Of a stretch of DNA of 35,720 nucleotides, positions 17,984 through 26,534 are shown piece after piece. A program made the translations under genes and the position numbers. Under the pieces are notes generated by a model. The model was given only the letters and a program-made list of their open reading frames with translations, had not been told where the DNA came from and searched no databases. Numbering within the stretch: position 1 is the stretch's first letter; the number at the start of each line of letters is the position of its first letter. Source of the stretch: Marinibacterium sp. (GTDB lineage: Bacteria > Pseudomonadota > Alphaproteobacteria > Rhodobacterales > Rhodobacteraceae); the NCBI GenBank assembly GCA_017643305.1, contig JAEPNQ010000040.1, positions 1-35,720 of the forward strand, given 5' to 3'.

Positions 17984-18360
17984 AACAGGCGCATTTAGGG
18001 CAGCGACGGCAGGCGTGCAACATCCCGTCACCCACAACACAGGCGTTTGGCACAGAAAGGCCTTGGGCTGCGGTTGTGCTGGGAAGGGAGATTTGGGGTC
18101 GCCGCTGCGGGAATGGTAAACCAGGGAGAGAGAACCTGGTTCGAGGAACCTTCCGCCTGCGGCGACCCAAATAGTGGTCAGGGCGATCGGCCCTGCCTCG
18201 GTTGTGCCTTATTCCTGCCCAATTTTAAAGCGCGGATTTGGAAACAATTATTTTCTATTTTTTCCACTTGGGCCAAAGCTTTAAGGCGCACTGAGGAATG
18301 GATATGGGATCATCTCCGGTTCACGCAATAGCCACGCTTCCGGTGGTCGGAATTCCGCCG
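17984..18360. other. Intergenic region with a large inverted repeat upstream of trmFO
   Basis: No protein gene is supported. The region must hold the trmFO promoter and the end of the crotonase transcript (both minus strand). Its main feature is the nested inverted repeat at 18091-18172, followed on the plus strand by a hairpin CAGGGC-GATCG-GCCCTG at 18179-18195. The rest, 18220-18300, is AT-rich. Confidence 0.5.
18091..18172. repeat. Nested 82-base imperfect inverted repeat, possible structured RNA
   Basis: The left arm (18091-18113) and right arm (18151-18172) are complementary over about 20 of 22 positions, centred on GGTCGCCGC / GCGGCGACC. Inside lies a second stem AACCAGG / CCTGGTT (18119-18125, 18135-18141) closed by a GAGAGAGAA loop, plus GGTTC-GAG-GAACC. 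An RNA from either strand would fold into a long rod with an internal bulge. I cannot match it to 6S, SRP or another known RNA; a palindromic repeat family is the other possibility. Confidence 0.55.
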
Positions 18361-19146
18361 TTACTGGGTCCAGTTAGGATCGCGTTTTTCGATGAAAGCG
18401 GAGATGCCTTCTTCGGTGTCGCGGTACAGCATGTTTTCTACCATCACGTCGCCGGTATAGTAATATGCCTCATCCACAGGCATTTGCAGCTGCTCGTAGA
18501 AGGCCTGCTTGCCAATCTTGACCGCTGCGCCCAGCTTGCTGGCGACAGTTTCGGCCACTCGGCGGGTTTCTGCCGAAAGTTCGGCGGCGGGGACCGTGCG
18601 GTTGATCAGGCCCAGTGCCTCAGCCTCGGACGCGGGGATGAATTTGCCCGTTGTCAGCATCTCGAACGCTTTTTTGCGCGGGATATTCCGGCTCAGTGCC
18701 ACCATCGGTGTTGAACAAAACAGGCCAATGTTCACGCCATTGACGCCAAATTTGGTATCCTCTGCCGCAATTGCCATGTCGCAGGACGCAACCAACTGGC
18801 ATCCCGCAGCGGTGGCGATGCCGTGTACCTGGGCAATCACGGGCTGTGGCAGGGCTGGAATAGCCAGCATCACCTCGGTACAGCGGCGGAACAGATCGCG
18901 GAAATAGGCTTGGCCGCCATCTTCGGCCTGGCGGCCCTGTGTCATCTGTTTGAGGTCATGGCCTGCGCAAAACGCATTGCCCGCGCCTGAGAGGATCACC
19001 GCGCGCACGCTGCGATCATCTTTCAGCGCATCCAACTCGGACTTCAGCGCTGCCAGCATCTCATCACTCAGCGCATTTAGCCGGTTTGGCATGTTCAGGG
19101 TCAGATGCGTGATTGCGTCCGTGTCGTTACGTTCCAGGATTGCCAT
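18361..19146 (-). CDS. Crotonase-fold (enoyl-CoA hydratase/isomerase family) protein, ECHDC3-like
   Basis: The 261-residue product is a crotonase. The oxyanion-hole segments AFCAGHDLKQM and HGIATAAGCQLVASCD bind the acyl-CoA thioester. The two catalytic glutamates of classic enoyl-CoA hydratase (Glu144 and Glu164 of the rat enzyme) correspond here to Gln (in AAGCQ) and Gly (in FGVNGVNIGL). This is the pattern of the ECHDC3 subgroup, also seen in its GLFCSTPMVAL segment, so hydratase activity should not be assumed. Its ATG at 19146 follows AAGAGAGGG. It is divergent from the PaaI-type thioesterase. Confidence 0.9.
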   Translation of the reverse strand: MAILERNDTDAITHLTLNMPNRLNALSDEMLAALKSELDALKDDRSVRAVILSGAGNAFCAGHDLKQMTQGRQAEDGGQAYFRDLFRRCTEVMLAIPALPQPVIAQVHGIATAAGCQLVASCDMAIAAEDTKFGVNGVNIGLFCSTPMVALSRNIPRKKAFEMLTTGKFIPASEAEALGLINRTVPAAELSAETRRVAETVASKLGAAVKIGKQAFYEQLQMPVDEAYYYTGDVMVENMLYRDTEEGISAFIEKRDPNWTQ

Positions 19147-19204
19147 CTTGCCCTCTCTTTTTTATCGCGGTGAAGTCTAGGTGCAAATCGAGCGGGGGGG
19201 AAGT

Positions 19205-19624
19205 GTGGCTTTGGTATTGGGTACAGAGGAATTGACCGAGCTGCTGGCAGAGATCTTCCCGCAGGTTGCCGCGGATTTCCGCATCGAAGAGCTGAGTGAA
19301 AACCACATCCAGATGCGGCTGCTGGTGCAAGACCGTCATTTGCGCCCCGGTGGCACAGTGTCCGGGCCTTCGCTGTTCGCGCTGGCGGATGTGGCGCTCT
19401 ATGCGATGCTGATGGCGCGGGTCGGACCCAAGGCACTGGCCGTGACCACCAGCGCGTCGATTGATTTCATGCGTAAACCGGCGGCGGGGCAGGATGTGCT
19501 GGCCGATTGCAAGCTGCTCAAACTTGGCCGGGTATTGGTCGTGGGTGATGTGCTGATGCGATCTGAGGGGTCCGACAAAGTCGTGGCGCGTGCGTCGATG
19601 ACCTATTCGATCCCGCCGGAGTGA
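19205..19624 (+). CDS. PaaI-family hotdog thioesterase
   Basis: The 139-residue protein has the hotdog fold of PaaI-type acyl-CoA thioesterases: RPGGTVSGPSLFALADVALY is the active-site helix region (acidic Asp in ALADVA), followed by TTSASIDFMRKP. Such enzymes clear or recycle CoA from stalled acyl- or phenylacetyl-CoA intermediates. A GTG at 19205 preceded by a G-rich run fits the family start; an in-frame GTG at 19181 would add eight residues. Divergent placement with a crotonase suggests shared acyl-CoA metabolism, by inference. Confidence 0.87.
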   Translation: MALVLGTEELTELLAEIFPQVAADFRIEELSENHIQMRLLVQDRHLRPGGTVSGPSLFALADVALYAMLMARVGPKALAVTTSASIDFMRKPAAGQDVLADCKLLKLGRVLVVGDVLMRSEGSDKVVARASMTYSIPPE

Positions 19625-19703
19625 TGCAGGGTGCGGGTCTGAAACTGGTTTGCGCCTCGGTGACTTCGCGATCATGGTGATCCCGAGCGAAGGGGAGGCC
19701 GCC

Positions 19704-20789
19704 ATGAAAATCGCTGACATACGCACGCATCTATTGTCCGTGCCATTTGCTGAGACCCCAAAGACCGGGTTTTTGGACCTGACGGATATGGACCTGCTGA
19801 TCGTGGAGGTGGAAACCGATACAGGTGTTGTGGGAACGGGCTATCTGCATCCGCTGGCACCCGGACTGCGCACACTGGACATGTGCGTGCGCGAAATTCT
19901 TACGCCGCTATTAATAAGCGAACCTTTGGATCGCGTTGAGCGGCTTTGGCAGAAAATGTGGGCTGCCACGTTTATCCAGGGCCGGATGGGACTGAGCGTG
20001 ATGGCCATGTCAGCGCTGGACATGGCGCTGTGGGATGCGGTGGGACGCGCCAAAGACCAGCCACTTTGGCGGCTGTGGGGCGGGCGGCCGGACCCGGTGC
20101 CTGCCTATGGCTCGGGCTGTTATCGCGGGCTGGGCCATGATGGAATGATCGAAAAGGCATTACGTTTTGTCGGGCAGGGGTACACGGCAATCAAGATGCA
20201 GGTGGCGCATGTGTTCACCCATGACGAAGACGTGGCCAATGTGCGCGACATGCGCGCGGCGCTGGGCGATGACATCGAGATCATGGTGGATGTGAACCAG
20301 GGCTGGACGGTGGAGGAGGCCATTAAGGTGGTCCGCAAGCTGGACGAATACGGGCTGAGCTGGCTGGAAGAACCGGTGATGGCCGATGATGCGGCGGGGT
20401 ATCACCGGATTGCCGATGCCATCGACACTCCGCTGGCAGGCGGAGAAAACAATTTCACCCATCACGATTTTGTCGGGCTGCTGGAGGGCGGTAAGGTGCC
20501 GTTCCTGCAACCTGACCTGATGCGCGGCGGCTATACTGATCTGCGCATTATAGGCGAACGGGCGCAGCAGGTGGGTGCAGTGATTGCCCCACACCTGTTT
20601 CCAGAGCTTTCGATCCATCTGAACGCGTCCCTTCCGAACGGATCTTGGCTGGAATGCATGGGCTGGCATGACCATCTGTGGACGCAACCTTTGGTTACGG
20701 AAAACGGGCATATCATGCCGCCCGACCGGCCGGGCCACGGCATGACCTTCAAGCCCGAGCTGTTTCGGGACTTTGCCTTAACTGGCTGA
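19704..20789 (+). CDS. Mandelate racemase/muconate lactonizing enzyme (enolase superfamily) protein
   Basis: This 361-residue enzyme has the capping domain and (beta/alpha)7-beta barrel of the enolase superfamily. Metal ligands are Asp196 (VDVNQGW), Glu222 (WLEEPV) and Glu248 (GGEN); His297 (APHLF) is the likely base on the far side. The usual KxK motif on the second strand reads Lys164-Met-Gln166, so one lysine is replaced. Members act on sugar acids or dipeptides and similar carboxylates; the substrate cannot be assigned. The ATG at 19704 follows AGGGGAGG. Roughly 80 bases downstream of the thioesterase gene, so they may share a transcript. Confidence 0.88.
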   Translation: MKIADIRTHLLSVPFAETPKTGFLDLTDMDLLIVEVETDTGVVGTGYLHPLAPGLRTLDMCVREILTPLLISEPLDRVERLWQKMWAATFIQGRMGLSVMAMSALDMALWDAVGRAKDQPLWRLWGGRPDPVPAYGSGCYRGLGHDGMIEKALRFVGQGYTAIKMQVAHVFTHDEDVANVRDMRAALGDDIEIMVDVNQGWTVEEAIKVVRKLDEYGLSWLEEPVMADDAAGYHRIADAIDTPLAGGENNFTHHDFVGLLEGGKVPFLQPDLMRGGYTDLRIIGERAQQVGAVIAPHLFPELSIHLNASLPNGSWLECMGWHDHLWTQPLVTENGHIMPPDRPGHGMTFKPELFRDFALTG

Positions 20790-20807
20790 GGCTGAACCAA
20801 TAAAAGC

Positions 20808-20822
20808 CGGGGACAGGCCCCG
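20808..20822 (+). terminator. Weak terminator-like hairpin after the enolase-superfamily gene
   Basis: CGGGG-ACAGG-CCCCG forms a 5-bp stem 18 bases after the stop codon, followed by TTAGAAAG and no real U-tract. Confidence 0.3.
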
Positions 20823-21061
20823 TTAGAAAGAAGTCGATTTTCAGGACGGGGAAATCAGGCCAGCCGCAATGCCGGCGGCCCGAACCTAGTACGGCCGGCG
20901 ATCAACGCGTGCGTTCCGCTGAAGAAATTCGAAGCCAGGTTGGCACGCCTGCGCGATCTGTTGGACAACTCGCCAGAGCGGATCGGGATTTGGATATGGG
21001 GTAAAATAATACCTTAATTGCAAGGTGCTGAAATATAATATTTATTTTGTGATTGCGGCGC

Positions 21062-21090
21062 TTGACCCGTACGTTGTGGTTCCATATACC
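21062..21090 (+). promoter_or_regulatory. Sigma70-type promoter of rplM-rpsI
   Basis: TTGACC (21062-21067), a 17-base spacer and TATACC (21085-21090) match the housekeeping sigma factor consensus, 66 bases upstream of the rplM start. Confidence 0.7.
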
Positions 21091-21155
21091 TCCTGCATCC
21101 GAATTTGTGCGGGTGCGCCATGCGCCCGCTTTTCACGTCAGACAGGACGAAACCG

Positions 21156-21614
21156 ATGAAAACCTACTCTGCAACGCCTGCAGACATCGACAAGAAATGG
21201 ATCCTGATCGACGCCGAGGGCGTCGTTCTGGGCCGGCTCGCTTCGATCGTCGCCATGCGCCTGCGTGGCAAGCACAAAGCAACTTTCACGCCGCACATGG
21301 ACATGGGCGACAACGTGATCGTCATCAACGCTGACAAGGTGCAGATGACCGGCAAGAAGCGTGAAGAAAAATTCTACTGGCACACCGGCTATCCGGGCGG
21401 GATCAAGAGCCGCACCAAGGAACAGATCCTTGAGGGCGCCCACCCAGAGCGCGTCGTCCTTCAGGCCGTCAAGCGCATGCTGCCGGGCAACCGGTTGAGC
21501 CGTCAGCAGATGACCAACCTGCGCATCTATGCAGGTGGTGAGCACCCACATGAGGCACAAAGCCCAGAAGTTCTGGACGTCAAGTCCATGAACAAGAAGA
21601 ACACCCGGAGCTGA
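21156..21614 (+). CDS. rplM: 50S ribosomal protein L13
   Basis: The 152-residue protein is universal ribosomal protein L13, an early-assembly 23S rRNA binder. The family blocks [38 protein letters not shown] and the [16 protein letters not shown] helix are intact. The ATG at 21156 has AGGAC upstream. rpsI follows 5 bases after the stop, forming the classic rplM-rpsI operon behind the promoter at 21062. Confidence 0.99.
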   Translation: MKTYSATPADIDKKWILIDAEGVVLGRLASIVAMRLRGKHKATFTPHMDMGDNVIVINADKVQMTGKKREEKFYWHTGYPGGIKSRTKEQILEGAHPERVVLQAVKRMLPGNRLSRQQMTNLRIYAGGEHPHEAQSPEVLDVKSMNKKNTRS

Positions 21615-21619
21615 GACAG

Positions 21620-22105
21620 ATGGCCGATCAGATCAATTCTCTCGAAGACCTGAACGCCGTCGCCGGCGTTGAACCCGTGGTCGAAGAAACCATTTCGCGC
21701 GAACCCGTGCGGGACGACCTGGGCCGCTCCTATGCCACCGGCAAGCGGAAGGACGCGGTTGCACGCGTCTGGATCAAGCCCGGTTCCGGCAAGGTGACCG
21801 TCAACGGCAAAGAACTTGACACGTATTTCGCGCGTCCAGTGCTGCAGATGATCCTGCGCCAGCCGTTCCAGGTGGCCGGTGTCGAAGGCGAATTCGACGT
21901 TACCGCCACCGTCAAAGGCGGTGGGCTGAGCGGTCAGGCCGGTGCGGTGAAGCACGGCATCTCCAAGGCGCTGCAACTCTACGATCCGTCCCTGCGCAGT
22001 GCGCTGAAAGCGGCGGGCTTCCTGACCCGCGACAGCCGCGTGGTGGAACGGAAGAAATACGGTAAGCGCAAGGCACGCCGGAGCTTCCAGTTCTCCAAGC
22101 GTTAA
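21620..22105 (+). CDS. rpsI: 30S ribosomal protein S9
   Basis: The 161-residue S9 has a 30-odd residue acidic N-terminal extension, common in alphaproteobacteria, before the conserved [20 protein letters not shown]. The [19 protein letters not shown] block and basic C-terminal tail [16 protein letters not shown], which reaches the P-site tRNA, are intact. It is the second gene of the rplM operon and is followed by a strong terminator. Confidence 0.99.
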   Translation: MADQINSLEDLNAVAGVEPVVEETISREPVRDDLGRSYATGKRKDAVARVWIKPGSGKVTVNGKELDTYFARPVLQMILRQPFQVAGVEGEFDVTATVKGGGLSGQAGAVKHGISKALQLYDPSLRSALKAAGFLTRDSRVVERKKYGKRKARRSFQFSKR

Positions 22106-22128
22106 GCTGCCGCTTGTTTGGTTTCGAC

Positions 22129-22154
22129 GGGTCGCCCATTGGGCGGCCCTTTTT
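22129..22154 (+). terminator. Rho-independent terminator of rplM-rpsI
   Basis: GGGTCGCCCA/TGGGCGGCCC forms a strong GC stem with a tight loop, immediately followed by TTTTT, 23 bases after the rpsI stop. Confidence 0.88.
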
Positions 22155-22214
22155 CGTATCAGGACGCCGCATGACGGCTTGCGCGGGCCGGGGAACCTCC
22201 GCTAGGTTGCGAAC

Positions 22215-22354
22215 ATTCTCAGGGCGGGGTGAAATTCCCCACCGGCGGTAAGCAAGTTCTTGCAAGCCCGCGAGCGCCCCGGTCGAACGGTCGGGGGTCC
22301 AGCAGATCAGGTGCAAATCCTGGGCCGACGGTTACAGTCCGGATGAAAGAGAAT
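22215..22354 (+). promoter_or_regulatory. FMN riboswitch (RFN element)
   Basis: The region between rpsI and ribH carries the highly conserved RFN aptamer: the closing stem ATTCTC (22215-22220) / GAGAAT (22349-22354), AGGGCGGGGTGAAATTCCCC, ACCGGCGGTAA, AGCCCGCGAGCG, GTCCAGCAGATCAGGTG-type text and ACAGTCCGGATGAAAGAGA. It binds FMN and would lower expression of ribH 79 bases downstream when flavin is plentiful. Confidence 0.96.
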
Positions 22355-22432
22355 ATGCAGCAGGCCCGGCAGGTTCCGGGACTGGCGCATGTGATCGCCT
22401 TGGGTGCCGTGTCAAAACCAGAGGAGATCACA

Positions 22433-22867
22433 ATGACACACACCCGATACGCTTTTATCAAGGCCAACTGGCATGCTGAGATCGTCGATCAGGCGCTGGT
22501 CGGATTTCTGGAAAAGATCCCGCAGGAGCAAGTGGATGTGTTCGATGTGCCCGGTGCCTTCGAAATGCAGCTGCTGGCGCGGGATCTGGCGAAATCTGGC
22601 CGTTACGCGGCGGTGGCCGCTGCGGCGCTGGTAGTGGATGGTGGAATCTATCGCCATGATTTCGTGGCGCAGGCAGTGGTCAGCGGGCTGATGCAGGCGG
22701 GGCTGGAAGCGGACGTGCCCGTGCTGTCTGTATCGCTGACACCGCACCAGTTCCAGGAAACTGCGCATCACATCGCTATCTACCGGGAGCATTTCGTCAC
22801 CAAGGGCCGCGAAGCTGCTGAGGCGGCGTTGCAGGTCACCCGTGTGCGCGCGGCGATTTCGGCCTGA
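22433..22867 (+). CDS. ribH: 6,7-dimethyl-8-ribityllumazine synthase, RibH2-like
   Basis: The 144-residue enzyme condenses the pyrimidinedione with 3,4-dihydroxybutanone phosphate in riboflavin synthesis. It keeps the family's FDVPGAFEMQLLARDLA block and the TPHQFQETAHH segment containing the His region of the active site. The wording (ANWHAEIVDQALVGF; AALVVDGGIYRHDFVAQAVV) resembles type II RibH2 of rhizobia and Brucella, which are decamers often controlled by an FMN riboswitch, as here; assigning type II is from memory. The ATG follows GAGGAGA. It is the only riboflavin gene in the window, so a second housekeeping RibH may exist elsewhere. Confidence 0.95.
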   Translation: MTHTRYAFIKANWHAEIVDQALVGFLEKIPQEQVDVFDVPGAFEMQLLARDLAKSGRYAAVAAAALVVDGGIYRHDFVAQAVVSGLMQAGLEADVPVLSVSLTPHQFQETAHHIAIYREHFVTKGREAAEAALQVTRVRAAISA

Positions 22868-22916
22868 CTGGAGCGGGCCTGGGGGCAGGCGGTGTCAGCC
22901 GCCTGACCCCGACGGG

Positions 22917-23633
22917 TCAAAGCGTACCGGACCAGAACACGCCCATCGCCACGTCCGGGTGGTCCGGTGCACAGGGCCGGTCCAGAGGGCGCGGGAAGCT
23001 TTCATTCGGGCGCAGGTCGGTGGCATAGTCCCGGCGCAGCAGCGTGGCCTCGAAAAACGGTGGGATGTGGTGCGGGCCAACACGAACCGGATGCACGACG
23101 TTATTGGGGTGCAGGTGCACGCAAACGAAATCTTCGCTCAGCGCCTGCAGCGCTGCTTCGAACCGGTCGAAATCCGCCGCGCGGGGAAACCGGTGCAGGT
23201 GGTGGAATTCGATCACCATGATGCGGAACCGGGCCAGCAGGTCGCGTGGCGCACTGGCCAGTACGTCATATTCGTGGCCCTCAATATCCATCTGCAACAT
23301 CAGGTCACCATCCGCCGGAGCCTTGGCGGTGACCCAGTCCTGCAGCGTGATCCACTGGTTATGAGTTTTGGGCCCTAGGAACAGCGGCTCAAAGCTTGCG
23401 CCATCGGGCAGGTTTTTGGGCAGATCGACTGAAGCATCGGCCATGTGCACCGGGATACCGCGCGCCAGCAGATCGAGATCAAAGCCGAACTCGAACGACA
23501 CACCGGGGGAGAAGGCAGCAGTGATGCCCTGCAAACAGTCGGGCAGCAGATAGCCGCCATCAGACTCTGGCCCGATGCGGATCAAAGGGTGCGCGCAGTT
23601 GTAGGGCCGAAGAACACCCAGCGCCTGCGCCAT
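22917..23633 (-). CDS. FkbM-family methyltransferase
   Basis: The 238-residue protein resembles FkbM-type SAM methyltransferases: IGPESDGGYLLPD near the N-terminus, FSPGVSFEFGFDLDL (SAM-binding region), DLMLQMDIEGHEYDVL (the conserved D-I-E-G-x-E motif) and MVIEFHHLH. Such enzymes often O-methylate sugars or secondary metabolites. The ATG at 23633 is used, but the frame stays open to 23801 and the stretch RSQFRYRSLSRVRRAQ upstream looks protein-like, so a longer form is possible. It converges on ribH. Confidence 0.8.
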   Translation of the reverse strand: MAQALGVLRPYNCAHPLIRIGPESDGGYLLPDCLQGITAAFSPGVSFEFGFDLDLLARGIPVHMADASVDLPKNLPDGASFEPLFLGPKTHNQWITLQDWVTAKAPADGDLMLQMDIEGHEYDVLASAPRDLLARFRIMVIEFHHLHRFPRAADFDRFEAALQALSEDFVCVHLHPNNVVHPVRVGPHHIPPFFEATLLRRDYATDLRPNESFPRPLDRPCAPDHPDVAMGVFWSGTL

Positions 23634-24052
23634 TTGCGCCCGGCGGACGCGGGACAGGCTGCGATACCGGAACTGGCTTCGATACTGCGTTGCAGGGCGT
23701 GGCGAGATTTGGACACGGGACGGGATCAGGCAGTTGTTTTGGACCCTGACAGTCCGACAGCGCGCGCTAATGCGCAACCCGGAAAACCACGCTCGCGACA
23801 ACGCTTCGTGGTGGCAGGGCAGATCCCGTCGTTCTGGTCCGGGGCCTTGCCAATCCGCAGCCTGGGGCCCTTCAGTTTACTTGTTCTAAAGTACGCGCGG
23901 GTCGTTTCGATGCCCTTATTGGTGCCTGTGTGGTCTCTTGTGGCGACAGGTACTTTATGACATGGCGCTTTCTGGAACCGGCAACTCCGCTCCAGAGCTG
24001 AGCGATAGACATTCCGGCAAAAAATTTTTCAACCTTTGCCAGACAGGCGTGA
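23634..24052. other. Intergenic region with no recognised gene
   Basis: This lies between the FkbM gene and the tetR stop codon. A reverse frame (23872-24129) partly under the tetR end has no known match or ribosome-binding site. The minus strand must contain the promoter of the FkbM gene; I could not pick a confident one. Confidence 0.4.
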
Positions 24053-24670
24053 TCAGCTGTCTGGCGGCAGCAACCCAAGCCCGCGCAGGTAGATACCAAT
24101 GCCGCTTTCAAGCAGGTCCTCGGGCGCAAAGGGGGATTGGGTGCCTGGTCCGCTGCGTGCGAACAGTTCGACCACCCCGTGGCTCATCGCCCAGATATGA
24201 GCGGAAAACAGCGATGCAGGCGGCCTGCGGTTGGTGGGGATATGTTGGGACAGATCAGCCGCCGCCTGCTCCATTACTGCACGAGCGCGGGCGGCGGCGG
24301 CGGCCAGTTCCGGTGTCCGATTGACCGAGATGCTGCTTTCGAACATGGCGATGTAATGGCCGGGATGCTTGCGGGCAAAGGCCAGATAGGCCCGGCCCGT
24401 TGCCTCGAACGCGGCCAATGCAGAGGGCTGGCCGTTGTCATAGGCGTATTGGATCAGGTCGGCGAACATTTCATAGCCCTGACGCGCGGCTTCGGTGATC
24501 AGGTCTTCGCGGCCTTCGAAATGGCGGTACACGGCGGCAGGGGTGACCCCGGCCCGTTTGGCAGCTTCGGACAGCGTGAAGCCTGTTGGCCCCTTGCTTT
24601 CAATCAGCTCCAGCGCAGATTGCACCAAAGCCTGCCGCAGGTTGCCGTGATGATAACCGCGCTTAGGCAT
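24053..24670 (-). CDS. TetR/AcrR family transcriptional regulator
   Basis: The 205-residue product has the N-terminal TetR helix-turn-helix ([20 protein letters not shown], about residues 32-51) following [20 protein letters not shown] and a helical C-terminal ligand-binding domain of the TetR_C_13/WHG-like type ([18 protein letters not shown]). The start codon lies inside the end of ppk2: the ATG (24670) overlaps the ppk2 stop by eight bases, so it is translationally coupled to polyphosphate kinase. The target genes are unknown; auto-control of the operon is plausible. Confidence 0.92.
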   Translation of the reverse strand: MPKRGYHHGNLRQALVQSALELIESKGPTGFTLSEAAKRAGVTPAAVYRHFEGREDLITEAARQGYEMFADLIQYAYDNGQPSALAAFEATGRAYLAFARKHPGHYIAMFESSISVNRTPELAAAAARARAVMEQAAADLSQHIPTNRRPPASLFSAHIWAMSHGVVELFARSGPGTQSPFAPEDLLESGIGIYLRGLGLLPPDS

Positions 24671-25532
24671 CCCAGAGGTCGGGCCCCCCGCATACCTGGT
24701 CATCGATATCGCCAATGGCGTCACTGTCCTTGCGGTCATAGTCGATGCCATGCAGCAAGGTGCGGATCGCTGCCAACCGAGCGCGTTTCTTGTCGTCCGA
24801 CCGGATCACCGTCCAGGGCGCATCATTGCTGTTGGTGCGCGTCAAGGTTTCCTGAATCGCGTCAGAATAGGCATCCCATTTCGACAGCCCTTTGACGTCG
24901 ATCCAGCTGAGCTTCCATTGCTTCAGCGGATCGGTTTCCCGATCGAGAAAGCGCTGAAGCTGCTCCGCCCGACCGACATTCAGCCAGAATTTGAACAGCT
25001 TGACCCCGTCAGCGACCAGCGCGGCCTCAAACGGGTTAACCTGGTGATAGAACAGGCGGCGCTGGTCATCGGTGCAGAAGCCGAAAACCTTTTCCACCAC
25101 GCCGCGATTGTACCAGGACCGATCGAAAAACACCATTTCGCCGCCTGCGGGCAGATGTGCGATATAGCGTTGGAAATACCATTGTGTCTGTTCGGTTTCT
25201 GTCGGTTTGGACAGGGCCACAACCCTTGCACCACGCGGATTAAGGTTTTCGCGGAACCGTTTGATTGTACCACCTTTTCCGGCCGCATCGCGCCCCTCAA
25301 ACACCATGGCGATGCGCGCGCCGCTATCCTTGACCCAGGCTTGCAGTTTCACCAGTTCGATCTGCAGTTTTTCTAAGGTGTCTTCGTAGGTGTCCTTGTC
25401 CATCGTCTTTTTGTGCGGGTAGTCCGGATTCATGATCCGGCCCTTTTTGCGACCCTCTATCGCTTCGCGCACATCCTTCGGTGCCTCGTTTTTGTAAAAG
25501 TCGCTGATCGCACCGTCGAAGGGCAGTTGCAT
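24663..25532 (-). CDS. ppk2: Polyphosphate kinase 2, class I type
   Basis: This 289-residue PPK2 transfers phosphate between polyphosphate and nucleoside diphosphates, favouring NTP formation. The P-loop Walker A is [16 protein letters not shown] (Lys86), and Walker B is [13 protein letters not shown] (Asp137-Arg138), followed by the lid region and the C-terminal [16 protein letters not shown] block. Length and motif wording fit one-domain class I enzymes common in alphaproteobacteria. It forms an overlapping pair with the TetR gene. Confidence 0.95.
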   Translation of the reverse strand: MQLPFDGAISDFYKNEAPKDVREAIEGRKKGRIMNPDYPHKKTMDKDTYEDTLEKLQIELVKLQAWVKDSGARIAMVFEGRDAAGKGGTIKRFRENLNPRGARVVALSKPTETEQTQWYFQRYIAHLPAGGEMVFFDRSWYNRGVVEKVFGFCTDDQRRLFYHQVNPFEAALVADGVKLFKFWLNVGRAEQLQRFLDRETDPLKQWKLSWIDVKGLSKWDAYSDAIQETLTRTNSNDAPWTVIRSDDKKRARLAAIRTLLHGIDYDRKDSDAIGDIDDQVCGGPDLWDA

Positions 25533-25580
25533 GGCCTGAAATCTCCAGCGTTTTGCGGGTACTATGGAATGTTAACGGGA

Positions 25581-26534
25581 TTAACGCAAACCCGCGCGCG
25601 ATGCGGCGCGATCAATGGCGGCGGTGACATCTGGCAAGGCAACATGATGGGGCATATGGCCAATTCCCGCCAGCCGCGTCAGCACAGCACCGGGCACCCG
25701 TTGCGCCAGCGGTTCGGAATGGATTTTCAGGCTGACGGTGTCATCCGCTGTGCCATGCAGAACCTCGGTCGGGATCGTGATCTGCGGGTACAGAGGAGAC
25801 AGCGCACGAATTTCGTCCAGTAGGTTGGCGCGTTGCAGCGCGTTTTCCCGCAGTGAATGACGGCGCAGCGTCATGCTGGGGCCGAAATGGTCAGAATAGC
25901 CATCGGGGGCATTTTGTGGGGTGAATACGCCGTTCACCGCGCTTTCGACGCGGTCGGGTGACACAAAGGCGGTGATCAATGGCACCGCCAAGATCGACCC
26001 CAGAGTGCTGGAATTGACCCGGTAGAGCGTGTCCAGTGGTGTATTCCACGGGTGTGATGCGGCGGCCAGCGTCACCAGTGCGCTAAGCTGGTCGGAGTGG
26101 TTCACGGCCCAGGCCAGTGCCACTGCACCGCCATAGCTTTGTCCGACGACGATGGGGCTGTCTGCGCCCAGCTGCGCGGCGGCCGCAGAAAGCAGCGCCG
26201 CCTGTTCGGTGATCGACGCGCCGTCGCTGTTCAGCCGGGTGGTCCAGCCTAGCCCGGGCCGGTCCAGCACGATCACGCGGTAGTTTTGCGCCAAAGCAGG
26301 GGCCAGCGCAAAAGTCATGTCCCGGGTGCTGCCGCTGGAACCATGGATCAGCACCACGTCCGGCCCATCGCCCATCACCACCGCGTGCACCGACGTGCCG
26401 TCCACATCCAGCATCTGGCCTTCGAGGGGATAGGCGGCCTCGGCACGGGCTTCATTCCGGGCTGCGCGATACTGAGTGACCAGGGCAAGGCCACCCAGCA
26501 GGACAGCAAGGACTATGATCAGTTTAACGGCCAA
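25581..26534 (-). CDS. Membrane-anchored alpha/beta hydrolase
   Basis: The 317-residue protein begins with one N-terminal membrane helix (residues 3-20), so it is probably anchored with the catalytic domain outside the cytoplasm. The alpha/beta hydrolase fold shows the oxyanion HGSSGST loop, the nucleophile elbow GQSYGG (Ser133), the acid in HGTADDTV and the His in GIGHMPHH. The substrate is unknown. Its start overlaps the end of metA by 11 bases, implying translation coupling to methionine synthesis genes; why is not clear. Confidence 0.87.
   Translation of the reverse strand: MAVKLIIVLAVLLGGLALVTQYRAARNEARAEAAYPLEGQMLDVDGTSVHAVVMGDGPDVVLIHGSSGSTRDMTFALAPALAQNYRVIVLDRPGLGWTTRLNSDGASITEQAALLSAAAAQLGADSPIVVGQSYGGAVALAWAVNHSDQLSALVTLAAASHPWNTPLDTLYRVNSSTLGSILAVPLITAFVSPDRVESAVNGVFTPQNAPDGYSDHFGPSMTLRRHSLRENALQRANLLDEIRALSPLYPQITIPTEVLHGTADDTVSLKIHSEPLAQRVPGAVLTRLAGIGHMPHHVALPDVTAAIDRAASRAGLR

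Larger units (their letters stand above)
20790..21155. other. Intergenic region: weak terminator, possible gene remnant, rplM promoter
   Basis: A weak hairpin (20808-20822) follows the enolase-superfamily gene. Bases about 20904-21016 read, in one frame, AINACVPLKKFEARLARLRD followed by DLLDNSPERIGIW, which has the feel of a decayed C-terminus (loosely like malate/L-lactate dehydrogenases of the YiaK type), but there is no start or intact frame. The rplM promoter is at 21062-21090. Confidence 0.4.

Noticed and set aside
18131-18155. GGTTCGA text resembling a tRNA T-arm
   Set aside because: No acceptor or anticodon arm can be formed around it; it is better explained by the GGTTC-GAG-GAACC stem in the inverted repeat.
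23872-24129. 85-codon reverse ORF overlapping the end of tetR
   Set aside because: It lies in another frame than the well-supported TetR protein, has no domain and no start signal.
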